This document shows, piece after piece, positions 35,360 through 44,350 of a stretch of 56,804 bases of DNA. The DNA lies in the NCBI GenBank assembly GCA_029066845.1, contig JAIEFR010000017.1, positions 1 to 56,804 on the forward strand, read 5' to 3'. This stretch comes from Clostridia bacterium. GTDB taxonomy: Bacteria; Bacillota; Clostridia; Christensenellales; Borkfalkiaceae. The stretch's first letter is position 1; every line of letters begins with the position of its first letter. Below the pieces are notes generated by a model. It made no database searches. It was given only the letters and a program-made list of their open reading frames with translations, and was not told the DNA's origin. A program made the position numbers and the translations under genes.

Positions 35360-36157
35360 TTACATATCCGAAACGCGTTTACCTGTGACGGGACAAACGA
35401 AGTCGGGAGCAATTTGCTTTAACGGGGTGAGCACGAAATCGCGGCTTTTATAATCGGGGTGAGGAATTGAAAGTCCCTCCTCCGCGATTACTTTATTTCC
35501 GAAAAATATTATATCTATATCCAGCGTTCTGTCTCCCCAGCGCACTTCCCGTTTTCTGCCGAATTTCGCTTCGATTGCGTGAACGGCGTTCAGCAAGTCG
35601 CGCGGAGAAATCAAACACTCGGTTAAAACCGCGCAGTTTAAAAACTCGTTCTGCGCCGCGCCGCCGTAGGGCTCAGTTTTGATGTAGTCCGAAGTCTTTA
35701 AAAGCTTTACGCCGCGCAGTGCGGAAATCTCCTTTACCGCGCCGTCGAGCGTTGCCTTTCTGTCGCCCTCGCTCGAACCGAGAGAGAGAACGACTTTATT
35801 TCTTTCCACCCTTGCCGTAACCGAAATGTCCGAAAAGGGCAGACCGACGGGCGCCTGCGGCTTGTGCACCGTAACCTCCGCCGCTTTGATTTTTGCGTAT
35901 TTTTCCACTATCGTAAACGCCGCGCCGTATGCAAGCCGCTCGATAAGGTTGAAAGAATTTTGCTTGCAGAAGGCCGTTACCGTTTCGCACACCTCGGCGT
36001 AGTTGACGGTGTCATTGACGTCGTCGCTCTTTGCGGCGGATAAGGTATCGCAGTCTATGGAAATATCGAAAACGAAGGGTTGCGGATTTGTCTTTTCCTG
36101 CGGCAGAACGCCGTGACAAGCGGTAACTTCAAGTCCCTTAATATCAATTGCGCCCAT
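35360..36157 (-). CDS. folBK: fused dihydroneopterin aldolase / HPPK (FolB-FolK)
   Basis: A 265-residue fusion of two consecutive folate enzymes. The FolB domain (residues 1-117, GAIDIKGLEVTACHGVLPQE) cleaves dihydroneopterin. The FolK domain (118-265) pyrophosphorylates the product and carries the diagnostic VRWGDRTLDIDIIFFG and HPDYKSRDFVLTPL. The start at 36157 lies inside folP, whose last codons supply GAGGAGG, giving a 14-nt overlap; a longer frame to 36259 runs further into folP and is rejected. It is the last gene of the folate operon. Confidence 0.95.
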   Translation of the reverse strand: MGAIDIKGLEVTACHGVLPQEKTNPQPFVFDISIDCDTLSAAKSDDVNDTVNYAEVCETVTAFCKQNSFNLIERLAYGAAFTIVEKYAKIKAAEVTVHKPQAPVGLPFSDISVTARVERNKVVLSLGSSEGDRKATLDGAVKEISALRGVKLLKTSDYIKTEPYGGAAQNEFLNCAVLTECLISPRDLLNAVHAIEAKFGRKREVRWGDRTLDIDIIFFGNKVIAEEGLSIPHPDYKSRDFVLTPLKQIAPDFVCPVTGKRVSDM

Positions 36158-36923
36158 ACTCCTCCTCAATCGCCCTGACGTTGGGCGCGACGTCGTGCAC
36201 GCGCACGAACAGCGCTTTTTTGCGCGCGGCAAGGCGAGTGCTTTCAACCGTGGCGGCAAGCCTGTCCTCGACCGCGCCGCCGAACATCGACTTGCGGCTG
36301 GCGCCGAGTAAAAGCGGATAGCCCAAAGCCGAAAGCCTTTCGTAGCCGTTTAAAAGTTGAAAATTCTGCTCTCTGTCCTTGGCGAAGCCTATGCCGCCGT
36401 CCAGACAGATTTTGTCCGCGGCAATACCCGCCTTCAACGCGGTGTCTACCGAGTTTTTCAGAAAGCTTTCTATCTGCGGAAAAATGTCGCCCGAAAGCTT
36501 TTGCTCGGCGTTGTGCATTATGCAAACCGATGCGCCCGCATTTGCTATGACGTCCGCCATATCCTTATCGTGCGTTAAACCCCACACGTCGTTTATCATA
36601 TCCACGCCGAGCTGTAACGCCGCGGAAGCACACTTTGAAAAATAGGTATCGACGGAAACGGGAATATCGAAATTTCTCTTTATTGCGGCAAGCGGCTTTT
36701 CCAGACGGGAAATTTCCTCGTCCGCCGTGACCTCGCAATAGCCGGGGCGCGTGGACTGTGCGCCGAGGTCGATTATTGCCGCGCCCTCCTTTACCGCCCT
36801 TTCAACACGGAACAGAACGCCGTCGCAATCGGTGCGGCTGTCCTTCCAGAAGCTGTCGGGCGTCAGGTTGACAATCGCCATTGCGTAGGTGTAGTTTTGG
36901 AAAGTCCTTCCGCCGATTATCAT
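36144..36923 (-). CDS. folP: dihydropteroate synthase
   Basis: A 259-residue TIM-barrel enzyme that condenses the pterin pyrophosphate with p-aminobenzoate; the target of sulfonamides. The loop-1 motif AIVNLTPDSFWKDSRT and loop-2 motif IDLGAQSTRPGY are present, then VSVDTYF, MINDVWG and CLDGGIGFAKDREQNFQLL. The ATG overlaps the folE stop (ATGA). Confidence 0.95.
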   Translation of the reverse strand: MIIGGRTFQNYTYAMAIVNLTPDSFWKDSRTDCDGVLFRVERAVKEGAAIIDLGAQSTRPGYCEVTADEEISRLEKPLAAIKRNFDIPVSVDTYFSKCASAALQLGVDMINDVWGLTHDKDMADVIANAGASVCIMHNAEQKLSGDIFPQIESFLKNSVDTALKAGIAADKICLDGGIGFAKDREQNFQLLNGYERLSALGYPLLLGASRKSMFGGAVEDRLAATVESTRLAARKKALFVRVHDVAPNVRAIEEEYGRN

Positions 36924-37465
36924 TTTAATAACGAAATGACCTCCGCCGTCTTCTGCGCGGAAAAGTCGCCGAGAATTTTGTAGGTGATGGTCTTGCTGCC
37001 GAACTTTTTAACGCCGCGGCAGGTCATACAGGTATGCTCCGCCTCGCACCACACGAGCACGCCCTTGGGTTTGAGGCAGGTCATAACCGCCTGCGCAATC
37101 TGCTCGGTCAGTCTTTCCTGCAATTGCAGCCGCTTTGCAAACACCTCCACGCAGCGCGCGAGTTTGGAGAGCCCGACCACCTTTTTGTCGGGAATATACG
37201 CGATGGCAACCCTGCCGAAGAAGGGCATTAAATGATGCTCGCAGGTCGAGGAAAAGGCGATATCCTTTTCGATTACGATGTCGCCGCCGTCCACGTTGAA
37301 AGTTGTGGAAAGAATTTCTTCCGCGCTCATAGAATTGCCGGAAGTAAATTCCGCAAAGGCGTCCGCCACGCGGCGCGGCGTGTCCTTTAAACCCTCTCTG
37401 TCCTTATCCTCGCCGATTGCTTCTAGCAAGTCCGCAACGGCTTTCATTGCCTTTTGTCTATCCAT
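36920..37465 (-). CDS. folE: GTP cyclohydrolase I (FolE)
   Basis: A 181-residue enzyme that converts GTP to dihydroneopterin triphosphate. DREGLKDTPRRVADAFAE is the N-terminal signature. The zinc ligands lie in STCEHHLMPFFG and CMTCRGVKK, with FVKRLQLQERLTEQIAQAV-like helix between them. The start at 37465 follows AGAGG and lies 22 nt inside the end of folC; a longer frame (to 37585) would overlap folC much more and is rejected. Confidence 0.95.
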   Translation of the reverse strand: MDRQKAMKAVADLLEAIGEDKDREGLKDTPRRVADAFAEFTSGNSMSAEEILSTTFNVDGGDIVIEKDIAFSSTCEHHLMPFFGRVAIAYIPDKKVVGLSKLARCVEVFAKRLQLQERLTEQIAQAVMTCLKPKGVLVWCEAEHTCMTCRGVKKFGSKTITYKILGDFSAQKTAEVISLLK

Positions 37466-38640
37466 TGTTTTGCCTCTTTTAATAATGTGAACGAACCGCA
37501 GACAACCACGGTTTGAGTAAACGCCGAGTTGAGCGCGTGCGTAACGCTTTGCGCAGCCGTAACGTTTTTGAAATATTTTTTGCAAGCACTATCGATTTGG
37601 TCAAGCGGCACTTTGCGCGGGCTGTCGCACTCCACCGCTATTACGTTTGCGGCAACGGGAGCAAGCGCCGAAAGATTGCCATCTACATCCTTGTCGTTCA
37701 AGCAGCCGAAAATTACCGTAACTTTTTCGCGCGGCACGCCGCTTAGATAGGCGCACAGCGGCGCGAACGCTTCGGGGTTGTGCGCGCCGTCCAGAATATA
37801 TTCTCTGCCGAAAGCGCAAAACTTTTCGACGCGTCCCTTAAGTCGTGCGTTTTTTATTCCCTCGCGTATAGCCCGTTCGGGAATGCCTAAAATTTTCGCG
37901 CCCTCGATTGCCGTTGCCGCGTCGCACACCTGCGGCAAAGTGCCCGAATCCGACAGCTCGTACTCCCTGTCGCAATACCAGAAAACCTTTTGAAACTCCT
38001 TTAAGTTTTCGCCGTATGCGTAGGTAACCCTGCCTGCAAAAATACCGCCCGTGTTTTTCAAATATTTCCTTGCCGCATCCGACGGCTGAAAATCGTTTAT
38101 AACCGCGGGGCAGTTTTTAATTATGCCCGCTTTCTGCGCGCAGATTTCTTCTATCGTGTTGCCCAGATATTGAGTGTGTTCCAATGATATGGAAGTTATA
38201 ACCACAAGCTGCTTTTTGTTTATTGCGTTGGTCGCGTCGTTGAGCCCGCCCATTCCGCACTCTATAACCGCCCACTCGCAGCCTTCCTTGTAAAACGCGA
38301 GGATAATTCCCGCAGTCTGAATTTCGAAGTCGGTTGCACCCAGCCCCTCGGCGGCTTTCGAAGCCTGTCCGAAATATTTTTCCGCAACGTCTTCGGGCAA
38401 CGGTTTGCCGTCTATCCTGAACTGGTCGTAAAAATCGTAGACGGCGGGCGATGTGAAAGTGCCGACTTTTTTGCCCGCGGCAATAAGAATTTGCGTAAAG
38501 AATTCCGCCGTGGAGCCCTTGCCGTTCGTGCCTGCAACGTGTATTATTTTAAGCCCGTCGTCGGGACTTCCCAGATTATCGAGAATTTTACGCGTAACCG
38601 CCGTCCCAGGCTTGATTGTTACATAGTCCTTATGCTCCAA
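37444..38640 (-). CDS. folC: folylpolyglutamate/dihydrofolate synthase FolC
   Basis: A 398-residue Mur-ligase-fold enzyme that adds glutamate to folates. The ATP loop is VAGTNGKGSTAEFFTQIL, and GMGGLNDATNAINKKQLVVI and LDGAHNPEAFAPL follow. A TTG at 38640 is the best start: GGAGGGG lies five bases upstream and the promoter's start point is near 38658. The frame stays open to 38868, but that stretch overlaps the divergent promoter and the DUF421 gene and lacks family sequence. It is first in folC-folE-folP-folBK, all overlapping. Confidence 0.93.
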   Translation of the reverse strand: MEHKDYVTIKPGTAVTRKILDNLGSPDDGLKIIHVAGTNGKGSTAEFFTQILIAAGKKVGTFTSPAVYDFYDQFRIDGKPLPEDVAEKYFGQASKAAEGLGATDFEIQTAGIILAFYKEGCEWAVIECGMGGLNDATNAINKKQLVVITSISLEHTQYLGNTIEEICAQKAGIIKNCPAVINDFQPSDAARKYLKNTGGIFAGRVTYAYGENLKEFQKVFWYCDREYELSDSGTLPQVCDAATAIEGAKILGIPERAIREGIKNARLKGRVEKFCAFGREYILDGAHNPEAFAPLCAYLSGVPREKVTVIFGCLNDKDVDGNLSALAPVAANVIAVECDSPRKVPLDQIDSACKKYFKNVTAAQSVTHALNSAFTQTVVVCGSFTLLKEAKQWIDKRQ

Positions 38641-38664
38641 ACGACCCCTCCGATAAACGCAATC

Positions 38665-38694
38665 ATTATAGCACAACGCGGCGCGGCTTAGCAA
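38665..38694 (-). promoter_or_regulatory. folate operon promoter
   Basis: The minus strand reads TTGCTA (plus 38689-38694), an 18-bp GC-rich spacer and TATAAT (plus 38665-38670). Confidence 0.7.
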
Positions 38695-38728
38695 GAATAA
38701 TGAAAGAAAATTTGATAATACTAATTTT

Positions 38729-39400
38729 ATGGCTCTGGTATTTTTGAGAACTACGATTATTTTCTTTACGCTTCTGCTGGTTATGCGGCTTATGGGCAAA
38801 AGCCAGATAGGCGAAATGCAACCCTTCGAGCTTGTTATCACATTGCTGATTGCCGAGCTTGCGTGCATCCCTATGGCGGACAGCTCGGTTCCCCTTCTTT
38901 ACGGAATTGTTTCCATAGTGGCTATTTTTATTCTGCACCAGATTGTCTGGCTTCTCGATTTGTGGTTCAAGCCGATGAAAACCGTCGTGTGCGGAAAGCC
39001 CTCGCTTGTCATAACCAAAGACGGCATTGACAGCTATCAGCTGAGGCAGAACAACCTGGACGTTTCCGACCTTATAGAGAGTATGCGCGGCGCGGGTTAT
39101 TTCAATCTGGACGACGTATATTACGGACTTTACGAGGCGAACGGCAAGTTTTCCGCACTGGCGAAGGAACAGCTTACTCCCACTCTGCCCGTGATTTTGG
39201 TGGACGGCGGAAAGCCCGACGAAAAGAACGCGAGAATTGCCGGTCTTACGGTTGACAAGATTAAGGAGTTTGCCGCCGAGCAGGGCTGCAAACTGAAAAA
39301 CGTTTTGGTTATGACGGTTGACAGTAACGGCAGAGTTTACTTTCAGCCCAAGGGTAAGCCGTACAAAATACTCAATATGCAGGTGAGCGGACAATGGTAA
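38729..39400 (+). CDS. DUF421 (YetF/YcaP-like) membrane protein
   Basis: A 223-residue protein of the DUF421 family. Three N-terminal membrane helices fill about residues 5-85 (FLRTTIIFFTLLLVMRLMGK opens with the family signature, then MRLMGKSQIGEMQPFELVIT). Two cytoplasmic subdomains follow (LRQNNLDVSDLIESMRGAGY is typical). Members occur in spore formers, sometimes in the spore membrane, and their biochemical role is unknown. There is no clear ribosome binding site; GATAAT lies 9 nt before the ATG. It overlaps the DUF4363 gene, a common pairing. Confidence 0.9.
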   Translation: MALVFLRTTIIFFTLLLVMRLMGKSQIGEMQPFELVITLLIAELACIPMADSSVPLLYGIVSIVAIFILHQIVWLLDLWFKPMKTVVCGKPSLVITKDGIDSYQLRQNNLDVSDLIESMRGAGYFNLDDVYYGLYEANGKFSALAKEQLTPTLPVILVDGGKPDEKNARIAGLTVDKIKEFAAEQGCKLKNVLVMTVDSNGRVYFQPKGKPYKILNMQVSGQW

Positions 39401-39771
39401 AATCTATTATTTACACGCTTGTTGCGATAGCCCTGTGCTTAGGCATTTTCTTCGGCACGCAGTACTATATAGACAGTCAGGTGGGAAAATTCCATTCGGC
39501 TCTTGAAACGCTTTACGACAAGATCGAGGAAAAGACGGCGACGCGCGAGGACGCCTACGCCGTGAGGGATTTGTGGGCGGACAAAAAGAGCAAGCTGCAC
39601 ATCTTTATTCCGCACAACGACATATCCTACGTCGATTACTGGCTGAGCGAGGCCTGCGCGCTGATATACCGCGACGAATACGATCTGGCTCTCGGTAAAA
39701 TCGAGGTGCTTCTGGAAATAACCAAAAACCTGCCCGACTCGTATTCGGTTAAACTCGAAAACGTATTTTAA
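39394..39771 (+). CDS. DUF4363 family protein
   Basis: A 125-residue protein with one N-terminal membrane segment (IIYTLVAIALCLGIFFGTQY) and a helical extracytoplasmic part (VGKFHSALETLYDKIEEKTA, later DYWLSEACALIYRDEYDLAL), matching the small DUF4363 family usually found beside DUF421 genes. It overlaps the end of the DUF421 gene by 7 nt, so the two are co-translated. The function is unknown; a shared membrane complex is inferred from the fixed pairing. Confidence 0.8.
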   Translation: MVKSIIYTLVAIALCLGIFFGTQYYIDSQVGKFHSALETLYDKIEEKTATREDAYAVRDLWADKKSKLHIFIPHNDISYVDYWLSEACALIYRDEYDLALGKIEVLLEITKNLPDSYSVKLENVF

Positions 39772-39784
39772 GCCTTTCATTTGG

Positions 39785-39813
39785 TTGACATTGAAATTTA
39801 CAGTTGGTATAAT
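39785..39813 (+). promoter_or_regulatory. promoter of the pheST T-box transcript
   Basis: TTGACA (39785-39790), a 17-bp spacer and TATAAT (39808-39813), a consensus promoter with start point near 39820. Confidence 0.85.
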
Positions 39814-39819
39814 CTGGTT

Positions 39820-40070
39820 ATTAAAGGCAACGACCGAGACAGACGCGCTTATAAAAGCGATTTCAGAGAGAGCAACCCGAAAACGGCTGAAAGGCGGCTC
39901 ATTCGCAAAAGCGCGGTATTCACTCGCGAGCCGAACGCGTGAAATTTTTTAAAAGTAATGCGCTCCGTTATTCCTTGCGTAAAAGGACAAACAAGGCGGC
40001 TTTATTGCCGCGAAATCAGGTGGTACCGAGTTAGTATATGACTCCCTGTGTTTTACACGGGGAGTTTTTT
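39820..40070 (+). promoter_or_regulatory. T-box leader (tRNA-Phe sensing) with terminator
   Basis: The T-box core AGGTGGTACCGAG (40018-40030) is unmistakable and can form the antiterminator. The competing terminator is ACTCCCTGTG / CACGGGGAGT followed by TTTTTT (40041-40070). Stem I is bounded by ACGCG (39843-39847) and CGCGT (39936-39940), and includes the AGAGAG segment near 39865. A UUC followed by A at 39919-39921 is the candidate specifier codon, consistent with tRNA-Phe and the downstream pheST genes. Uncharged tRNA-Phe should promote read-through. The specifier choice is inferred, because nearby CGCG repeats allow another fold. Confidence 0.92.
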
Positions 40071-40089
40071 ATTTTGTAAGGAGCTGAAT

Positions 40090-41112
40090 ATGCAAGACAA
40101 GATTGACCAGTTGAGAAAGAAGATTGCCGAAGCCATTAAGGACGTGCACTCCTCCGACTCCCTCTTCCAGATAAAGATGAAGTATCTGGGCAAGAGCGGC
40201 GAAGTGAGCGAGCTTATGAAGGGTATGCGCGACGTGCCCAAGGAAAAGCGTCCCGAAGTGGGAATGATTATAAACGCCCTTAAAGTATGGGCGGAAGAAC
40301 AGTTCGGCAAGCTTGACAGAAGTATAAAGGACAAGGAGCTTAAAAAGCGTTACGCCGCCGAAGCCGTGGACGTTACCCTGCCCGGCAACACCACGAAGAA
40401 GGGCGCATACCACCCCAACACGCTGGTAAGGCGCGAGCTTATTTCCATTTTCGCGGGTATGGGCTTTACCGTTTTCGAAGGTCCCGAAATCGAAAACGAC
40501 TACTACAACTTTACCGCGTTGAACACGCCTGCCGACCACCCCGCAAGGGATATGCAGGACACCTTCTATATTGCCGAGGATTTGCTGCTGCGCACGCAGA
40601 CAAGCGCGGGGCAGATAAGAGTTATGGAAAAGTGCAAGCCGCCCATAAAGATACTGTCGCCCGGCAAGGTTTACCGCAGCGACGACGACGCGACCCACTC
40701 CCCTATGTTCTCGCAGATGGAAGGGCTTGTAGTTGACAAGGGCATTACGCTGTGCGATCTGAAGGGTATGCTCGACGAGTTTGCGCGCAAGATTTTCGGC
40801 GACGGCGTTAAGACAAGACTGCGCCCCTCCTACTTCCCTTTCACCGAACCGTCGGTTGAAGTGGACGTAAGCTGTTTCGAGTGCGGCGGCAAGGGTTGCA
40901 GGCTGTGCAAGGGCACGGGCTGGATAGAAGTGCTTGGCGCGGGTATGGTCAACCGCCACGTTCTGGAAGGCTGCGGCATAGACCCCGAGGAATATTCGGG
41001 CTTTGCGTTCGGTATGGGCATAGAGCGTATTGCAATGCTTAAATACGGCATCAACAATATGAAGCTTTTATTCGAAGGCGACACGAGATTTTTAAGACAA
41101 TTCAAGGGCTGA
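40090..41112 (+). CDS. pheS: phenylalanyl-tRNA synthetase alpha subunit
   Basis: A 340-residue class II synthetase subunit. The N-terminal coiled coil (residues 1-85) binds tRNA. Catalytic motifs: [20 protein letters not shown], then [35 protein letters not shown], and motif 3 [16 protein letters not shown] CxxCx4CxxC-like cluster ([16 protein letters not shown]) within the catalytic domain resembles a zinc site seen in some PheS. The start at 40090 follows AAGGAG, 20 nt after the T-box terminator. Confidence 0.98.
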   Translation: MQDKIDQLRKKIAEAIKDVHSSDSLFQIKMKYLGKSGEVSELMKGMRDVPKEKRPEVGMIINALKVWAEEQFGKLDRSIKDKELKKRYAAEAVDVTLPGNTTKKGAYHPNTLVRRELISIFAGMGFTVFEGPEIENDYYNFTALNTPADHPARDMQDTFYIAEDLLLRTQTSAGQIRVMEKCKPPIKILSPGKVYRSDDDATHSPMFSQMEGLVVDKGITLCDLKGMLDEFARKIFGDGVKTRLRPSYFPFTEPSVEVDVSCFECGGKGCRLCKGTGWIEVLGAGMVNRHVLEGCGIDPEEYSGFAFGMGIERIAMLKYGINNMKLLFEGDTRFLRQFKG

Positions 41113-41123
41113 GGTGACAGATT

Positions 41124-43535
41124 ATGAAACTACCTTTAAGTTGGTTGAAAGATTACGTAGACGTTGACGTTACTCCGCAGGAATTACAGAAAAAGCTGTT
41201 CGGCTGTGGATTCGAGGTCGAGGAACTAATAGATATAGGCAAGGATATTTCGGGCGTGGTAGTCGGCGAAGTAATCGAGTGCGAGCCCGTGGAAGGCACG
41301 CACCTGCACGTGTGCAAGGTGGACTGCGGCGAGCACGGCGTAAAGCAGATTTGCTGCGGCGCGGACAACGTTGCAAAGGGAATTAAAGCTCCCGTTGCCT
41401 TAGTCGGCGCAACCGTGTACGCGACGGGCAAGGACCACGTTACCGTAGAGGGCGTGATGACGATAAAGAAGGGCAAGCTGCGCGGAATAGAGTCCGAGGG
41501 TATGCTCTGCTCGGGCGTGGAAATCGGCGTGAACGGCGATATGTTCGACGGCGGCGATTACTGCGGACTCCTGCTTCTTCCCTCCTCTTTCAAAAACGGC
41601 GCGGACGTTAAGCCTCTGCTCGGACTGGACGATTATATTTTCGACATAGGTGTTACGGCGAACCGCCCCGACTGTCAGAGCATAGTGGGTATGGCGCGCG
41701 AGGTGGCAGCCGTTTTAGGCAAGCCCTTCAAGGCTCCCGACTGCACATATACTGCAAAGGAAAAGGGCGAAAGCGTTAAGGTGAGCGTACTTGCCCCCGA
41801 GATATGCCCCAGATATATTGCGCACTACGTCAAGGACGTTAAGCCCGCTCCCTCTCCCCTGTGGATGAGAAAGAGGCTTGCGCTCTGCGGACTGAGGTCG
41901 ATAAACAACCTCGTTGACATAACCAACTTCGTGCTTCTGGAAATGGGTCAACCTATGCACGCGTTCGACTGCGGCAAGCTTGACGGCAGAGAAATTGTCG
42001 TGCGCAGAGCCAAGGACGGCGAGGAGATTACCACCCTCGACGGCAAGAATTTCAAGCTCAATAAGGACAACCTTGTGATATGCGACGGCAACAAGCCCTG
42101 CGCGCTTGCGGGCGTTATGGGCGGCGAGAACAGCGAGATTACCGACGGCACGCGCGAGCTGTTATTCGAGAGCGCGAAGTTTGCGCGCGACAGCGTGAGA
42201 AAGACATCGCGTGCGCTGGGACAGCATTCCGACAGCTCTGCAATGTTTGAAAAGGGCATAAGCGAATACACCACCGAAAGGGCTATGGCGAGGGCTTTGC
42301 ACCTCATCGAAGAGCTTGGCTGCGGCACCGTGACCGATATGCACGTGGACGTTAAAACGCAGTACTCGCACGACGGCGCAAAGCAGATGACCGTCAGCCT
42401 CGAAAAGATTAACAAACTGCTCGGCATCGAAATTCCCTGCGACGCGGCGGTTGATATTTTAAAGAGGCTGAGCTTCGGCGTTAAAGTAAACGGCAACGAG
42501 CTCATTCTTGACGTACCCCCCTACCGCGAGGATATAGACGGCTATGCGGACATTGCCGAGGAGCTTATCCGCGAATACGGATACGAGCACGTGACGGGCA
42601 CGTTTATGCCCTCCGCCCTCATCACCAACGGCGGATACAGCGAGGAGCAAAAGAGCGAAAACAGACTTAAAGACAACCTGGTTGCGATGGGTCTTTACGA
42701 GATTTCCACCTACTCCTTCTACTCCGAAAAGGATTTGGATATGCTGCACTTTCCCGCGGACGCGGATGAGAGAAAGTTTATAAAAATCAAAAACCCTATC
42801 GGCGAGGATTTGTCGGTTATGCGCACCACCCTTGCACCCTCTATGGTCAACACCATTGTGCGCAACCTGCGCCGCGGTAACAACGACGGCAAGCTGTTTG
42901 AAATCGCAAAGCTTTATCTACCCAAAGAGCTGCCCATCAAATCGCTGCCCGAGGAGAAAAACGTGCTGTGCATAGGCACATTCGGCGGCGGCACCTTCCT
43001 CGACATTAAAGGAATTTTAGAGGACGTTGCGGACAGTCTGAACACCAAGTTCGAATACGCGCCCGCACAGCGTCCCTACCTTCACCCCGGCATATGTGCC
43101 TCGGTAAGCTGCGACGGCGTGCTTTTAGGCTACGTCGGCAGACTTGACCCCGCCATTTGCGAGGAGCTTGCAATGGAGAGAAAGGCGTTCATAGCCGAGC
43201 TGGATTACGACAAGCTTATGTCCTGCGCAAAGCCTTTCAGATACACCCCTCTTTCCAAATTCCCCGAGGCGGTGCGCGACCTTGCACTGGTTGCAAACCT
43301 GGACGTCACGTGCGGACAGATCGAAAGCGAAATTTATTCCGCGTGCAAGTACGTTACCGACGTAAAGCTTTTCGATATTTACGTGGGCAAGCAGATAGGC
43401 GAGGGCAAAAAGAGTATGGCGTATACCGTCACCTTTACCCCCAACGACGAAGCGTTTACGCCCGAAAGAGTTGACGGGTTCGTAAAGAAAATTCTGGGCA
43501 ACTTAAAGCACAAGCTCGAAATCGAATTGCGGTGA
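41124..43535 (+). CDS. pheT: phenylalanyl-tRNA synthetase beta subunit
   Basis: An 803-residue subunit of the alpha2-beta2 synthetase. Domains in order: tRNA-binding OB fold (about 40-150, VVGEVIECEPVEGTHLHVCK), B3/B4 editing domain (about 210-390, NRPDCQSIVGMAREVA), B5 (about 400-475), catalytic-like core (about 490-700), and the ferredoxin-like anticodon-binding domain at the C-terminus (FPEAVRDLALVANLDVTCGQ). The length is normal. GAGGTG precedes the ATG, 11 bp after pheS. A strong terminator ends the unit. Confidence 0.98.
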   Translation: MKLPLSWLKDYVDVDVTPQELQKKLFGCGFEVEELIDIGKDISGVVVGEVIECEPVEGTHLHVCKVDCGEHGVKQICCGADNVAKGIKAPVALVGATVYATGKDHVTVEGVMTIKKGKLRGIESEGMLCSGVEIGVNGDMFDGGDYCGLLLLPSSFKNGADVKPLLGLDDYIFDIGVTANRPDCQSIVGMAREVAAVLGKPFKAPDCTYTAKEKGESVKVSVLAPEICPRYIAHYVKDVKPAPSPLWMRKRLALCGLRSINNLVDITNFVLLEMGQPMHAFDCGKLDGREIVVRRAKDGEEITTLDGKNFKLNKDNLVICDGNKPCALAGVMGGENSEITDGTRELLFESAKFARDSVRKTSRALGQHSDSSAMFEKGISEYTTERAMARALHLIEELGCGTVTDMHVDVKTQYSHDGAKQMTVSLEKINKLLGIEIPCDAAVDILKRLSFGVKVNGNELILDVPPYREDIDGYADIAEELIREYGYEHVTGTFMPSALITNGGYSEEQKSENRLKDNLVAMGLYEISTYSFYSEKDLDMLHFPADADERKFIKIKNPIGEDLSVMRTTLAPSMVNTIVRNLRRGNNDGKLFEIAKLYLPKELPIKSLPEEKNVLCIGTFGGGTFLDIKGILEDVADSLNTKFEYAPAQRPYLHPGICASVSCDGVLLGYVGRLDPAICEELAMERKAFIAELDYDKLMSCAKPFRYTPLSKFPEAVRDLALVANLDVTCGQIESEIYSACKYVTDVKLFDIYVGKQIGEGKKSMAYTVTFTPNDEAFTPERVDGFVKKILGNLKHKLEIELR

Positions 43536-43592
43536 GCCACTTTCCGTTTTGCTGTGATTTGGTTTGACTTTAGTTACGTATCGACACGCTGC

Positions 43593-43622
43593 CGCCGCGG
43601 TAAATTACCGCGGCGTTTTTTT
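43593..43622 (+). terminator. pheST terminator
   Basis: An 11-bp stem CGCCGCGGTAA / TTACCGCGGCG is followed by seven Ts. The T-run ends 1 bp before the stop codon of the convergent yunB gene. Confidence 0.9.
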
Positions 43623-43623
43623 A

Positions 43624-44283
43624 TTAGCTTTTGGGAATAAGACTGCCGCCTCCACCTGCCAGCGAGGCTTGCAGATACGCGTCGGGAATCTTGCCCGCTA
43701 TCACGCTTTCGCATATCAGCACCTCGATAGTCGAGGCGAGGTTGGACGTCTTGTCCGGCATAATTATGGAAATATCCGAAACGATTTCCAGATACAGCGA
43801 GTGCTTGGTCTGGTTAATGCCCGCGTCCACGAATTTGGAAACGAAGCGGCACTCCACATTGGAAATGGGAATAATCTTGATATTTATTTTCTGACCGAAA
43901 CCGGCAAGCGCTTCTATGCCCGTCAGCGCGCCTATGGGCACCTGTATGCCCTCCGCGCTCATACGCGTTAAATTTTCCTGCGAGAGATACGCCGTATCCC
44001 TCGCTATTCTGTTTATTTTCAGGCTGTCCGTCGTAATGGTGGCTACGTCCCCCGCCTCGTCGTAGGTGATGGTTATCAAATCCTCGTACCGCAAATTGTC
44101 GTTGAGCGTATAATATATGGCGTCGTTTACCGCAACCGTGGTTATCGAACGGATTGTAGCCTCGCTTATGGAAATCAGAATTTTGGTTACGTTGCGCTGA
44201 AAAAACAGCATCAGCGCGATGAGCAAAAGGCAGATTACCGCGATTATAATTTTCAGTCGTTTATGCTTGCGCCGCTTTTTCAT
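43624..44283 (-). CDS. yunB: YunB-type sporulation protein
   Basis: A 219-residue protein of the YunB family, made in the mother cell during sporulation. A basic N-terminus (KKRRKHKRLK) and one membrane segment (IIIAVICLLLIALMLFFQ) are followed by the conserved extracytoplasmic domain: ATIRSITTVAVNDAIYYTL, then VPIGALTGIEALAGFG and FVDAGINQTKHSLYLEIV are hallmark blocks. The ATG follows a sporulation-type -10 (CATACGAT) by 5 nt and has no ribosome binding site. Convergent with pheT and divergent from mtnN. The role in spore formation is known only genetically. Confidence 0.88.
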   Translation of the reverse strand: MKKRRKHKRLKIIIAVICLLLIALMLFFQRNVTKILISISEATIRSITTVAVNDAIYYTLNDNLRYEDLITITYDEAGDVATITTDSLKINRIARDTAYLSQENLTRMSAEGIQVPIGALTGIEALAGFGQKINIKIIPISNVECRFVSKFVDAGINQTKHSLYLEIVSDISIIMPDKTSNLASTIEVLICESVIAGKIPDAYLQASLAGGGGSLIPKS

Positions 44284-44288
44284 ATAAT

Positions 44289-44296
44289 ATCGTATG
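44289..44296 (-). promoter_or_regulatory. candidate sporulation sigma -10 for yunB
   Basis: CATACGAT on the minus strand fits the sigma-E/sigma-K -10 pattern CATANNNT. A convincing -35 is not visible. Transcription would begin at or next to the yunB ATG. Confidence 0.4.
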
Positions 44297-44315
44297 CGTT
44301 GCGCGGCTAATTTAT

Positions 44316-44344
44316 TTGCAAATACCGCGCCGCTTTGCTATAAT
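44316..44344 (+). promoter_or_regulatory. mtnN promoter, leaderless arrangement
   Basis: TTGCAA (44316-44321), a 17-bp spacer and TATAAT (44339-44344). The ATG at 44351 follows after only 6 nt, so the start point should fall on the start codon itself. Confidence 0.7.
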
Positions 44345-44350
44345 TTAATT

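Noticed and set aside
38641-38868. N-terminal extension of FolC
   Set aside because: The frame is open, but it overlaps the divergent promoter and the DUF421 gene, has no family sequence and no ribosome binding site. The TTG at 38640 has an ideal site.
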